64,000 bases of DNA from Saccharopolyspora ipomoeae. GTDB taxonomy: Bacteria; Actinomycetota; Actinomycetes; Mycobacteriales; Pseudonocardiaceae. The translations under genes and the position numbers were made by a program. The notes beneath the pieces were generated by a model, which saw only the letters and a list, made by a program, of their open reading frames with translations, was not told the DNA's origin and did not search any database. The stretch is from positions 372,001 through 436,000 of the forward strand of contig NZ_JASAOF010000003.1 in assembly GCF_029952525.1 (NCBI RefSeq). The letters are read 5' to 3'. Below, piece by piece: positions 1-11,841 of this stretch; positions within the stretch are counted from its first letter, which is position 1, and each line of letters opens with the position of its first letter.

Positions 1-1
1 C

Positions 2-1165
2 ATGGCCGAGCACGTCGAACCCAGCCCGCAGGTGCCGCATCCGAACGGGTGGATGGTTCCCCAGTGGCGCACCGAGGAGATCCTCCGCGACCGCCTCGCC
101 GACCTCGGCGTGAAGGTCGAGCGCGGCAACGCCCTGCAGAGCCTGCGGCAGGACGACGACTCCGTGACGGCCACGCTGACCAGCGGCGACGTGCGCGCCG
201 AGTACCTCGTCGGAGCCGACGGCGGCCGCAGCACCGTCCGCAAGCGGCTCGGCGTCGAGTTCCTCGGCGACACCGACGAGGCCACCAAGCTCGTCCTCTT
301 CGACGCCCGGGTGACCGGCCTCGACCACCCCGAGCTCGCCCACCACTTCCAATCCGCCACCGAACCCGGCCACGGCGTCAGCCTCACACCCCTCGCGGGA
401 ACCGATGTGCTGCCGTGCGCAGCAAGGCCTCCCTCCACCCACGAGGCCCGGGAAGATTCCTCCCACGTGCAGGGCCTGCTGGACCACTTCGGCGCTTCGC
501 ACGTGCGGATCCGGGAGTTGACGTGGTCGACGATCTGGCGACCGAACTCACGACTGGCCGAGACCTTCCGCTCGGGCCGCGTGTTCCTCGCCGGGGACGC
601 CGCGCACACGCACCCGCCGACCGGCGGTCAAGGGCTCAACACGAGCGTGCAGGACGCCTACAACCTGGGCTGGAAGCTCGCCGACGGCTCCCCCGAACTG
701 CTCGACAGCTACGACGCCGAGCGCCGCCCGGTCGCCGCGAGCGTGCTCGGGCTCAGCGCGGACCTGCTGGACAAGACCCTGCGGGGAACTTCTGACGCAC
801 TGCGGCGCGGCGCCGCGACCAACCAGCTCGGAATCGGCTACCGCAACGGTCCCCTCACCACCGACGAGCGCCCGGAACCCGGCCGGGTCCGAGCAGGCGA
901 CCGCGCCCCCGGCGCCCTGCTGCGCACCCCCGACGGCGAGACGGTCGGCCTCTTCGACCTGCTGCGCGGAACCCACTGGACGCTGCTGTGCTTCGACAGG
1001 AAGGTTCCCCAGCACTCACCCCAGGTGCGGCCCCTGCACATCACCCGCCGCGAGAACCGGCAGGAAGGTTCCCTCACCGACGTCGACGCCTACACGACCT
1101 ACGACGTCACCGAGGGCACCGAGGTCCTGATCCGCCCCGACGGCTACATCGCCCACATCCGCTGA
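2..1165 (+). CDS. FAD-dependent aromatic hydroxylase, 5'-truncated by the window edge
   Basis: This is the C-terminal part of a class A flavoprotein monooxygenase of the PheA/RdmE/PgaE type, which hydroxylates aromatic rings with NAD(P)H and oxygen. The second FAD motif (VGADGGRSTVRKRLG) and the GDAAHTHPPTGGQGLN motif, which contacts the flavin, are present, and a thioredoxin-like tail (RAGDRAPGALL onward) follows. The N-terminal GxGxxG nucleotide-binding motif is missing, so the true start lies upstream of base 1 and the ATG at base 2 is internal. Two copies of the dispersed GGAAGGTTCCC element lie in the 3' part (995-1078) and encode RKVP and EGSL in the least conserved stretch. The substrate cannot be inferred; a secondary-metabolite cluster or xenobiotic degradation are both possible. 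Confidence 0.85.
   Translation: MAEHVEPSPQVPHPNGWMVPQWRTEEILRDRLADLGVKVERGNALQSLRQDDDSVTATLTSGDVRAEYLVGADGGRSTVRKRLGVEFLGDTDEATKLVLFDARVTGLDHPELAHHFQSATEPGHGVSLTPLAGTDVLPCAARPPSTHEAREDSSHVQGLLDHFGASHVRIRELTWSTIWRPNSRLAETFRSGRVFLAGDAAHTHPPTGGQGLNTSVQDAYNLGWKLADGSPELLDSYDAERRPVAASVLGLSADLLDKTLRGTSDALRRGAATNQLGIGYRNGPLTTDERPEPGRVRAGDRAPGALLRTPDGETVGLFDLLRGTHWTLLCFDRKVPQHSPQVRPLHITRRENRQEGSLTDVDAYTTYDVTEGTEVLIRPDGYIAHIR
995..1078 (-). repeat. Two in-gene copies of the GGGAACCTTCC element
   Basis: Two copies in reverse orientation lie inside the monooxygenase gene, at 995-1020 and 1059-1078. Both carry AGGAAGGTTCCC followed by a CTCACC end. They fall where the protein passes from the FAD fold to its thioredoxin-like tail. 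Confidence 0.6.
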
Positions 1166-1200
1166 CCCCCGGAAAATCCGATCCCCACCCCGGAGAACGC

Positions 1201-1364
1201 GCAGTTTTCATGAAAACTGCACTCCACACGGGACGGGACAGTTTTCATGAAAACCTCACCCCCGTGAGGAACCGAGACCCCGAGGGAACCTTCGTCACTT
1301 GAGGGAGGGGGAAGTTTTCATGAAAACTTCGTCTCCCCCGGTGTGAGGAGGTTTTCATGAAAAC
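1201..1364. repeat. Four GTTTTCATGAAAAC palindromes on a 37-bp grid
   Basis: The 14-bp perfect palindrome GTTTTCATGAAAAC occurs at 1204-1217, 1241-1254, 1314-1327 and 1351-1364. The first and third extend to 20-bp perfect palindromes. Start-to-start distances are 37, 73 and 37 bp, so the copies lie on a 37-bp grid with one missing position. That position is close to a copy of the other repeat family (GGGAACCTTCGTCAC at 1284-1298). The cluster lies between convergent genes. It could be a REP-like array or a set of protein-binding sites; the sequence does not decide. Confidence 0.85.
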
Positions 1365-1397
1365 TGTCCCTCCCCAAAAAGGCCCCGAGACGACGAG

Positions 1398-1424
1398 GAG
1401 CCCCCGGCTTCAAGCCGGGGGCTC
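1398..1424. terminator. Hairpin between the hydroxylase and gatB
   Basis: An 11-bp perfect GC stem (GAGCCCCCGGC with GCCGGGGGCTC) encloses a TTCAA loop. It lies 20 bp past the gatB stop and between convergent genes, so it is a likely bidirectional terminator. There is no strong U-tract, as is common in actinobacteria. Confidence 0.8.
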
Positions 1425-1444
1425 TTCGGGGACGTGCGGGTGGG

Positions 1445-2950
1445 TTACTGGCCGCAGGCCTTGAGGACGAGTTCGCGGACTCGCTTGGCGTCGGCCTGGC
1501 CCTTGGTGGCCTTCATGACCGAGCCGACCACCGCACCGGCGGCCTGGACCTTGCCGCCGCGGATCTTCTCCGCGATGTCCGGCTGCGCCGCCAGCGCCTC
1601 GTCGATCGCCTTCTGCAGCGCCGAGTCGTCCGAGACGACCTCCAGACCGCGGGCGGCGACGACCTCGTCCGGCTCGCCCTCGCCGTCGAGGACGCCGTCG
1701 ACGACCTGGCGGGCCAGCTTGTTGGTCAGCTTGCCCTCGCCGACCAGCGCCGCGACCCGGGCCACCTGCTTCGGCGTGATCGCCAGGTCGGCGAGCTCGA
1801 CACCGCGGGTGTTGGCCTGCTGCGACAGGTACGCCACCCACCAGGAGCGGGCGTCGCCCGGCGCGGCACCGGCCTCGACGGTCTCGGCGATCAGCTCCAG
1901 CGCCCCGGCGTTGACCAGGTCGCGCAGCTCCTCGTCGGACAGGCCCCACTCCTCCTGGGCGCGCTTGCGGCGCTCCCACGGCAGCTCGGGCAGCGTCTTG
2001 GAGAGCTCGTCGACCCACTCGCGCGACGGCGCGATCGGAACCAGGTCCGGCTCCGGGAAGTACCGGTAGTCCTCCGAGGTCTCCTTCGGCCGACCGGCCG
2101 AGGTGGACCCGCTGGACTCGTCGAAGTGCCGCGTCTCCTGCAGGATCGACCCGCCGGAGGTCAGCACCGCCGCGTGCCGCTGCATCTCGTAGCGCACCGC
2201 GCGCTCGACGCTGCGCAGCGAGTTGACGTTCTTGGTCTCGGTGCGCGTGCCGAACTCGGTGGTGCCCTTGGGCATCAGCGAGACGTTCGCGTCGCAGCGC
2301 AGCGAGCCCTGGTCCATGCGCACGTCGGAGACGTTCAGCGCCCGCAGCAGGTCGCGCAGCGCGGCCACGTAGGCGCGGGCGACCTCGGGGGCGCGCTCAC
2401 CGGCACCGGTGATCGGCTTGGTGACGATCTCGATCAGCGGCACGCCGGCCCGGTTGTAGTCCAGCAGCGAGTAGTCGGCGCCGTGGATGCGACCGGTGGC
2501 ACCGCCCATGTGCAGCGACTTGCCGGTGTCCTCCTCCATGTGCGCCCGCTCGATGTCGACGCGGAAGGTCTCGCCGTCGTCGAGCACCACGTCGAGGTGA
2601 CCGTCGAAGACGATCGGCTCGTCGTACTGCGAGGTCTGGAAGTTCTTCGGCATGTCCGGGTAGAAGTAGTTCTTCCGGGCGAACCGGCACCACTCGGCGA
2701 CCTGGCAGTTCAGCGCCAGGCCGATCCGGATCGCGGCCTCGACGGCCTTGCCGTTGACCGCGGGCAGCGCACCCGGCAGGCCCAGGCACACCGGGCAGAC
2801 CTGGGTGTTGGGCTCGGCGCCGAACGCGTTGGCGCAGCCGCAGAACATCTTGGTCTTGGTGGAGAGCTCGACGTGGACCTCGAGGCCCAGCACCGGGTCG
2901 AACCGGGCCAGGACCTCGTCGTAGTCCATGATCTCGGCGACGGCGGTCAC
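1445..2950 (-). CDS. gatB: Asp-tRNA(Asn)/Glu-tRNA(Gln) amidotransferase subunit B
   Basis: GatB activates misacylated Glu-tRNA(Gln) or Asp-tRNA(Asn) with ATP and passes it ammonia released by GatA. The 501-residue protein has the GatB signature [19 protein letters not shown], zinc-site cysteines at about 37, 39, 52 and 55, the [14 protein letters not shown] motif, and a C-terminal YqeY-like tail ([18 protein letters not shown]). The start is a GTG whose TGA overlaps the stop of the small gene upstream, and GGAG lies nine bases before it. The order gatC-gatA-small gene-gatB, with overlaps, suggests one operon. The annotation is secure; the N-terminal few residues are the only uncertainty. Confidence 0.97.
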   Translation of the reverse strand: MTAVAEIMDYDEVLARFDPVLGLEVHVELSTKTKMFCGCANAFGAEPNTQVCPVCLGLPGALPAVNGKAVEAAIRIGLALNCQVAEWCRFARKNYFYPDMPKNFQTSQYDEPIVFDGHLDVVLDDGETFRVDIERAHMEEDTGKSLHMGGATGRIHGADYSLLDYNRAGVPLIEIVTKPITGAGERAPEVARAYVAALRDLLRALNVSDVRMDQGSLRCDANVSLMPKGTTEFGTRTETKNVNSLRSVERAVRYEMQRHAAVLTSGGSILQETRHFDESSGSTSAGRPKETSEDYRYFPEPDLVPIAPSREWVDELSKTLPELPWERRKRAQEEWGLSDEELRDLVNAGALELIAETVEAGAAPGDARSWWVAYLSQQANTRGVELADLAITPKQVARVAALVGEGKLTNKLARQVVDGVLDGEGEPDEVVAARGLEVVSDDSALQKAIDEALAAQPDIAEKIRGGKVQAAGAVVGSVMKATKGQADAKRVRELVLKACGQ

Positions 2951-3144
2951 TCCTCGTCACTCCCCTTGCGCAGCGCGCGCACCGCCAGAGCGGTACCCGT
3001 GATCAGACCGAGCGCCGTGATGATGACGTCGGCCAGTTCGAGCTTGTCGTTGTTCTCGCGGGCCGCCTTGTAGCTGGCCTTCAGCCCGAAGGCCGCCGAG
3101 ACCACGGAAGCGAGCTGGAACGCGGCCTTCAACTTCGGGTTCAC
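2947..3144 (-). CDS. Small two-helix membrane protein between gatA and gatB
   Basis: This is a predicted 65-residue protein of unknown function. I chose the GTG at 3144 because AGGAGG stands seven bases before it; the longer frame to 3183 has no such site. Two hydrophobic stretches ([14 protein letters not shown] and [21 protein letters not shown]) flank a charged linker, so a small inner-membrane hairpin is likely. It ends in charged residues (RKGSDEE). The stop overlaps the gatB start by four bases and the gene begins 35 bp after gatA, so translation is probably coupled with the amidotransferase. In M. tuberculosis pfkA sits between gatA and gatB, so this slot varies. Confidence 0.7.
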   Translation of the reverse strand: MNPKLKAAFQLASVVSAAFGLKASYKAARENNDKLELADVIITALGLITGTALAVRALRKGSDEE

Positions 3145-3179
3145 CTTGCGACCTCCTGCATCGGTGGCGTGGGAGCGAC

Positions 3180-4690
<1,511 letters not shown>

Positions 4691-4691
<1 letters not shown>

Positions 4692-4990
4692 CAGGCCTCC
4701 TCAGTCAGGATGCGGGGAACGCGGAAGCGGTCCTCTTCGGCCGCGGGCGCCGCGGCGAGCGCCTGCTCGCGCGTCAGCCCGGGGCGGACCTCGTCCTCGC
4801 GGAAAACGTTGGTCACCGGCACGGCGTGCGACGTCGGTGGGATGTCGTCCGCAGCGACCTGCCCCACCTTCGCCACCGCGTCGAGGATCTGGTCGAGCTG
4901 GCCTGCGAAGGTGTCGAGCTCGGCCTCGGTGACGGCCAGCCGCGCCAGGCCGGCGAGGTGTGCGACCTCGTCGCGGGAGATCTTGGACAC
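4691..4990 (-). CDS. gatC: Asp-tRNA(Asn)/Glu-tRNA(Gln) amidotransferase subunit C
   Basis: GatC is the small linker that wraps around and stabilises GatA-GatB. The 99-residue protein shows the family pattern: N-terminal [20 protein letters not shown] helix, [15 protein letters not shown] helix, then a proline-rich end ([30 protein letters not shown]). The GTG start is preceded by GGGAG eight bases upstream. It is the first gene of the gatCAB operon; its promoter must lie in the 188-bp gap shared with the divergent ACT-protein gene. Confidence 0.95.
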
Positions 4991-5178
4991 TGCGAAGGCT
5001 CCCTGGTCATGTCCGGTTTACGAGTACGTCCCAGTCTATGGCGGCCACGCTGCCAGACCGGGCAGGGGTCGTGCCTGGCGAGGCGCGCCCGGGAACTTTC
5101 CGGAATCCCCTGGTCGTTCTACACAGCGGACGGCTGTAGCAAGATGACTACGCGGCGTCTGACACAATTTCTCCGCGG

Positions 5179-5928
5179 TTGTCCTCGCACGAGCTGCCGC
5201 GCAAGCGGACGAGCACGCGAAGGAAACGCGCGGCCGGCGAGGTGTCGCGCACGAAACTGGAGGCGTTGAGTCCGGTGTCCTTCCTCATCCGGGTGCAGAT
5301 ACCGGACCGACCCGGCAATCTCGGGTCGGTGGCGAGCGCGCTCGGCGAGATCGGTGCCGACATCCTCAGCGTCGACGTGGTCGAACGCATCGGCGGCACG
5401 GCCATCGACGACCTCGTGGTGGAGCTGCCCTCGGGGCGCCCGCCGGACGTGCTGATCACCGCCGCGGAGTCCATCGACGGCGTCGAGGTCGACGCCGTCC
5501 GCCCCTACGCGGGCGTGCTTGACACGCACCGCGAGCTGGAGCTCGTCGAGGAGATCGCCGCCGAGCCCGGCCGCGGCCTGCAGATCTTCGCCGAAGGCGT
5601 CCCGAAGATCATCCGATCGGGTTGGGCGATCGTGTTCGGGCACCGCTCCGGCGGCGCCGAGCAGCTCGCCGCGAGCACCTCCGCGCCGCAGGAGGGCTAC
5701 CTCGAACTCCCGTGGCTGCCGCTGCCGCGCGCCACGATCCTCGACGGCGACGAGACCTGGGTGCCGGAGACCTGGCAGGAGCTGGGCACGGAGCTCGCCG
5801 CCACCCCCATCGGCAAGCCCGATCGCGTGCTGCTCGCCGGACGCCCCGGCGGCCCCATGTTCCGCGCAGCGGAACTCGCGCGCCTCGCCCACCTCGCGGG
5901 CATCGTCTCCGTCGTCCTCGACGGCTGA
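5179..5928 (+). CDS. ACT-domain amino-acid-binding protein (Rv3013-like)
   Basis: An N-terminal ACT domain (FLIRVQIPDRPGNLGSVASALGE, then VDVVERIGG) is followed by a region with GWAIVFGHR and a C-terminal helix-rich segment. ACT domains bind amino acids or other small ligands and regulate partner enzymes. M. tuberculosis has a similar gene, Rv3013, in the same divergent place between gatC and ligA. The frame opens with a TTG at 5179; the GTG at 5275, just before FLIRVQIP and 11 bases after GGAGG, fits the family better, and the Arg/Lys-rich first 30 residues may not be translated. The ligand and target are unknown. Confidence 0.85.
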   Translation: MSSHELPRKRTSTRRKRAAGEVSRTKLEALSPVSFLIRVQIPDRPGNLGSVASALGEIGADILSVDVVERIGGTAIDDLVVELPSGRPPDVLITAAESIDGVEVDAVRPYAGVLDTHRELELVEEIAAEPGRGLQIFAEGVPKIIRSGWAIVFGHRSGGAEQLAASTSAPQEGYLELPWLPLPRATILDGDETWVPETWQELGTELAATPIGKPDRVLLAGRPGGPMFRAAELARLAHLAGIVSVVLDG

Positions 5929-5978
5929 CCCCACCCCGTCTTGCCGGTCACGTCGAGCGCGTACGTCACCTGGTGACG

Positions 5979-6038
5979 GTTTTAGCCATAATTGACCGGG
6001 CAAAAGGGACATTGATCATGGGTGATTATGGCTAAAAC
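5979..6038. repeat. 14-bp inverted repeat with 32-nt spacer
   Basis: GTTTTAGCCATAAT (5979-5992) is repeated inverted as ATTATGGCTAAAAC (6025-6038), and a GAC/GTC match lies just outside. The 32-nt spacer contains a TGATCA palindrome. The stretch is AT-rich for this genome and lies between convergent genes. It could form a terminator-like hairpin or be the remains of a small mobile element. Its GTTTT/AAAAC ends recall the palindromes at 1204-1364. Confidence 0.75.
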
Positions 6039-6106
6039 TGTCCGCTGCCAACGACCATTGGCACCGTCACGCGCCCCCGAGAACCGCTGAGCACGCGGCT
6101 CGGCGC

Positions 6107-6586
6107 TCAGAGGTCGAGGCTGTGGCCGAGGAGGCGGACGCCCTCGGTGGGGCTCCAGTCGCGCTCGGGCATCCGCTGGAACCCCATCCGCTCGTAGAGC
6201 CGACGCGGCCGGTGCGCGGTCTCCGACACGCACAGCACGACACGCCCGACCCCTTCGGCCCGTGCCCGGTCCAGGACCGCCTCGACGAGCTCCCGGCCCA
6301 CACCCCGGCAGCCGGAGGACGGATCGACCGCGAGCATCCGGAACTCCATCTCCCCGGGCAGCGCGATCTCCGAGTACGAATCACCTGGACGGATCACGGT
6401 CACCGTGCCCACCGGACGGCCCTCGTCGAGGGCGACCAGCAGTTCGGCGTTGGCTGCGCGGTCGGCGGCGTCGCGCAGCACCGGCAGGTAGTAGTCGGGC
6501 GCGTTGCCCGCGTCCGCGTAGGCCTTGGCCGAGATCTCCCCGATCGTCTCGTACTCCACCGGCAGGGCGGCTCGAATCGTTGCCAT
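6107..6586 (-). CDS. GNAT-family N-acetyltransferase
   Basis: This is a 159-residue GCN5-related acetyltransferase, which transfers acetyl from acetyl-CoA to an amine. Visible motifs are MEFRMLAVDPSSGCRGVGRELVEAVL (motif A, with the acetyl-CoA pyrophosphate loop) and RLYERMGFQRMP (motif B). I start at the ATG at 6586, preceded by AGGA at eight bases, which gives MATIRAALPVEYETI; the frame could extend to 6610. It lies 34 bp after ligA on the same strand and may be cotranscribed. The substrate is unknown. Confidence 0.85.
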   Translation of the reverse strand: MATIRAALPVEYETIGEISAKAYADAGNAPDYYLPVLRDAADRAANAELLVALDEGRPVGTVTVIRPGDSYSEIALPGEMEFRMLAVDPSSGCRGVGRELVEAVLDRARAEGVGRVVLCVSETAHRPRRLYERMGFQRMPERDWSPTEGVRLLGHSLDL

Positions 6587-6620
6587 GGCACCGATCCTGC
6601 CACCCCGCACAGCGGTGTCC

Positions 6621-8801
<2,181 letters not shown>

Positions 8802-8835
8802 CTAGCGACCGGCACCGACACGAGCACGCAGCGGC

Positions 8836-9546
8836 TCAGCGCGCGTTGCGGTCCAGCTCGCGCACCAGCTCGCGCAGTTCGAGCAGGCCGATGGACCCTT
8901 CCGGCTCGGCCTCGGCGGTTTCGACCCGCCCCAGCCGGTCGGCGGCCAGCCGCTCACCGAGCGTGGCGTCCAGCGGCAGGAACGTCAGGGCCCGCCGCGC
9001 GTTCTCGTCGAGCGCGCCGAAGCCCGGGTGGTAGACGGCGACGTCGACCAGGCCCTCGGACTCGTCGACCTGCGCGACCACCCGCACCTGCTCCAACGGG
9101 TACTTCTCGCCGCGCAGGTTGACGGTGACCTGCGTCGGGTCCGGGACGGCCGGGACCGAGTCGTGGTACTCCCACAGCGTGTCGGCGGCGGGCGCGGCCG
9201 CCATCCACGCATCGGTGTAGGGACGCAGCCCGGGATCGGCCTGGCTGCTGATGACGAGCGCGAACGCGGCCTTCTCGCCGTGCTCGATGCTGAAGGTCAG
9301 GTCCGGGTGGACGCCGACGACCGCGTCGGCGACGAGGTTCTCGATGCGCTGGGGTTCGCTGTCGCCGAGCGCCGAGGCGATCTCGGGCAGGTTGTCGTCC
9401 CACCACGACCAGAACGCCGCCGCCCGCTCCGCCGCTTCGGCGGCCACGTCGGTCTCGGCCGACCCTCCCTCGGCCGCCCCTCCCTCGACCGACGGGGCGG
9501 GGGCTTCGGCATCACGGCGGCGCAGGAACCTGAACATGCGAACCAT
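8836..9546 (-). CDS. Conserved actinobacterial hypothetical protein
   Basis: This 236-residue protein has no signal peptide, membrane segment or recognised motif. After a basic start (MVRMFRFLRRRDAEA) comes a low-complexity stretch coded by short near-repeats of CCCTCGGCCG, then a folded part with AAFWSWWDDNLPEIASAL, LTFSIEHGEKAAFALVIS and EYHDSVPAV. The pattern is that of a soluble alpha/beta protein. It follows on the strand of ligA and is upstream of it, so it may lead a ligA transcript. I do not assign a function. The start could also be the second Met, three codons in. Confidence 0.65.
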   Translation of the reverse strand: MVRMFRFLRRRDAEAPAPSVEGGAAEGGSAETDVAAEAAERAAAFWSWWDDNLPEIASALGDSEPQRIENLVADAVVGVHPDLTFSIEHGEKAAFALVISSQADPGLRPYTDAWMAAAPAADTLWEYHDSVPAVPDPTQVTVNLRGEKYPLEQVRVVAQVDESEGLVDVAVYHPGFGALDENARRALTFLPLDATLGERLAADRLGRVETAEAEPEGSIGLLELRELVRELDRNAR

Positions 9547-9587
9547 TGTGCCGTTCGGCCGAGCTCAGCGTGGCGGGACGAGAGAAC

Positions 9588-10574
9588 TCACGGCAGCTCG
9601 TCCCGCACGAGGGCGGTGATGGCCCCCGGCTCGACACCGCGCACCGCCGTCACGCCGGTGAGCACGCCGGACAGTGCGTGGCGGGAGTCCTCGTGCATGA
9701 TCTGCCGGATGACCTGCATGGCGTGCAGCCGGTTGCGGCTGACGAGAGCGGGCCGCTCCCAGATCCCGCTCCACACGAGTTCGCGCAGGGTCTGGTCGAC
9801 TTCCGCGCACGGCGGCCGGTTCCCGGCGAGGATGTGCTGCACGACCGGGAGGTCGAGGCATTCGGCGGTGGTGGCGACGTAGCGCGCCAGCGACCGCAGC
9901 ACCCGTCGCTGGTCCCGCTCGCCGGCCGCGCGCAGCGCGGTCAGCATCTCCGCCGGGTAGCCGTCGAGGTCGCCCAGCGGTTGCGACACCAGGTCGTCGG
10001 GCCAGGGCGCGACCGGGTAGGTGCAGAACTCTCCGGTCAGCCACTCCTCGCTGGGGACCTCACCGGTGATCCGCCCGGCCAGCGCCAGCATCAGCTGCAC
10101 CGGGGACCCGTCCGACCAGGGGAGGTGTTCGCGGTGCTCCTCCAGCCCGTCGGGTTCGGCGCCCTCCCGGTACTCGGGGAGCACGGCCTCGAAGGACGTC
10201 TGGACGACGCCGTCGACGGCGTGCACGAACCGCGTGCGCACGTCCTCGTCCCAGTAGCAGGAGACCGCTTCGGGACGCGCGACGCGCCGCAGCACTTCGG
10301 GCCGGACGCCCTGCCCTCCGCTGTCCTCGACCACCAGGGTCCACTCCCCGACCGTCCGCAGCGCGATCATCGGGTGCTTCTCCTGGTAGGCGAAGGCCTC
10401 TTCGCAGAACTCGTCGATGTCCAGTGACCGGCCGTGCGACGTGACCGCACCGAACGACGCGGCCACCCGACCCAGGTCGCTGTCGCGGACCAGGGTCAGG
10501 CACGCCGCGTCCTGGATCGTGCTCCGCCCGATCCAGGCGACGCGGTCAAGCTCGCTGACGCAATGACTCCCCAC
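9588..10574 (-). CDS. DUF6461-like protein of unknown function
   Basis: This 328-residue soluble protein carries AACLTLVRDSDLGRVAASFGA near its N-terminus and GEWTLVVEDSGGQG, which resemble the DUF6461 family common in Streptomyces and relatives. The C-terminal half is helical (LRALAGERDQRR-like region, VQHILAGNRPPCAEVDQTLRELV). I start at the GTG at 10574, preceded by AGGAAG at six bases; the frame is open to 10658 without a good ribosome site. Members are of unknown role. It sits alone between ligA-side genes and the MetE-like gene. Confidence 0.65.
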   Translation of the reverse strand: MGSHCVSELDRVAWIGRSTIQDAACLTLVRDSDLGRVAASFGAVTSHGRSLDIDEFCEEAFAYQEKHPMIALRTVGEWTLVVEDSGGQGVRPEVLRRVARPEAVSCYWDEDVRTRFVHAVDGVVQTSFEAVLPEYREGAEPDGLEEHREHLPWSDGSPVQLMLALAGRITGEVPSEEWLTGEFCTYPVAPWPDDLVSQPLGDLDGYPAEMLTALRAAGERDQRRVLRSLARYVATTAECLDLPVVQHILAGNRPPCAEVDQTLRELVWSGIWERPALVSRNRLHAMQVIRQIMHEDSRHALSGVLTGVTAVRGVEPGAITALVRDELP

Positions 10575-10754
10575 AGGGCTCTTCCTACCAGCGCAAAGGT
10601 CAGACCACGGGCATTTCCGCAAAACATTCGGACAACGAGCCCACATCAACCGGTCCAAACGGACGCGCCGAACGTCGCTCCACAGTGGACTTCGGTTCGC
10701 CGGGAACCCCTGTTCGCCCAGCGATTCCCCGCCAGCACCGAGTGAGACCGGAGA

Positions 10755-11795
10755 TCAGGATTCGGCTTCGTCGGCGAAGAGCTTGGCGAGGTCGTTGGTC
10801 AGGGAGATCGCGCGGCGGGCCCAGGCCGGGGACGCCCCGGCGAGACCGCAGGTGGGGGTGGGGACGGCTCGTTCGGCGAGGGTCTTCTTGCCGAAGCCGA
10901 GGCGCGTCGCGAGGTCGAACGCCGGTTGCGCGATGTCGCGCAGCTCCGCCTGCCCCGCGGGGTCGACGCTGGGGACGAGCCCGAGGAACAGCGTCGTGCC
11001 CTCCTCCCACGCCTCGCCGAGCTCGTCGGCGAAGCGGCCCGTGACCTCGCCCAGACCGGAGGCGTCCAGCGAGATCGCACCGGCCCCGGCCCGGCGCAGC
11101 AACTCCACCGGCGGGCGCTTGGCGCAGCAGTGCACGACGACGGGTTCCCCCGTCGCCGACCCGATCTCGTCGATCACCTCGCCGAGCAGCCGCTGCACGT
11201 CCGGCTCCGGCACGGCCGCGACGTTGCCGTACCCGGACGGCGTGGGCAGCGCACCCTTGAGCACGGCGGGCAGCGACGGCTCGTCCAGCTGCACCAGCAC
11301 ACGCGAACCGGTGCCCGCGGCGACCTGCCCGACGTGCCCGAGGAGACCTTCGGTGAGCGACTCGGTGAAGTCCCGCAGCGCGCCGTGATCGGTGAGCACC
11401 CGATGTCCGCGCGCCAGCTCGATCCCGGCCGCCAGCGTCCACGGCCCGGCGGCCTGCACCTTCACGACCTTCGGCGCACCGGCCTCGGTGACGGCCTGCT
11501 CCAACGCGTCGAGGTCCCAGCGCAGCAGGTCCACGGCCCGCCGGTGATCCATCCCGGGCGAGCTCGCCACGCGATACCCCGACGGCACGACCTCGACCGC
11601 CAGGTCGACCAGCAGCCCCGCGGTCCGGCCGAGGATGTCGGCCCCGACCCCGCGCGCGGGCAGCTCGGGCACCGGCATCAGCTCCGGCAGTTCCCCGACC
11701 GCGGTCCGCGCCGCCTCCACCGGATCGGTCCCGGGAAGCGACCCGACGGCGGTGGCCACACCCGGACCCCAAGCAGCATCAGTCACGAGTCCCAT
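10755..11795 (-). CDS. Cobalamin-independent methionine synthase-like protein (MetE C-domain fold)
   Basis: The protein has the TIM-barrel fold of the UROD/MetE superfamily but only about 346 residues, so it lacks the MetE N-terminal half. Visible elements are TAVGSLPGTDP at the start, KVQAAGPWTLA, VLVQLDEPSLPAVL, VVVHCCAKRPP with likely zinc-binding His/Cys, and TPTCGLAGASP with a second Cys. M. tuberculosis has a comparable gene, Rv3015c, next to ligA. A methyltransferase acting on a thiol is plausible but the substrate is unknown. I use the ATG at 11795; 11810 is possible. Confidence 0.75.
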   Translation of the reverse strand: MGLVTDAAWGPGVATAVGSLPGTDPVEAARTAVGELPELMPVPELPARGVGADILGRTAGLLVDLAVEVVPSGYRVASSPGMDHRRAVDLLRWDLDALEQAVTEAGAPKVVKVQAAGPWTLAAGIELARGHRVLTDHGALRDFTESLTEGLLGHVGQVAAGTGSRVLVQLDEPSLPAVLKGALPTPSGYGNVAAVPEPDVQRLLGEVIDEIGSATGEPVVVHCCAKRPPVELLRRAGAGAISLDASGLGEVTGRFADELGEAWEEGTTLFLGLVPSVDPAGQAELRDIAQPAFDLATRLGFGKKTLAERAVPTPTCGLAGASPAWARRAISLTNDLAKLFADEAES

Positions 11796-11841
11796 TATCG
11801 ACCGCCGCACCTCGCTGCCCCGCTCGGGTGATCCCGGCGGT

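Noticed and set aside
2-1165. Part of a polyketide biosynthetic cluster
   Set aside because: Only one hydroxylase fragment is visible and the next genes are housekeeping, so the window gives no support for a cluster.
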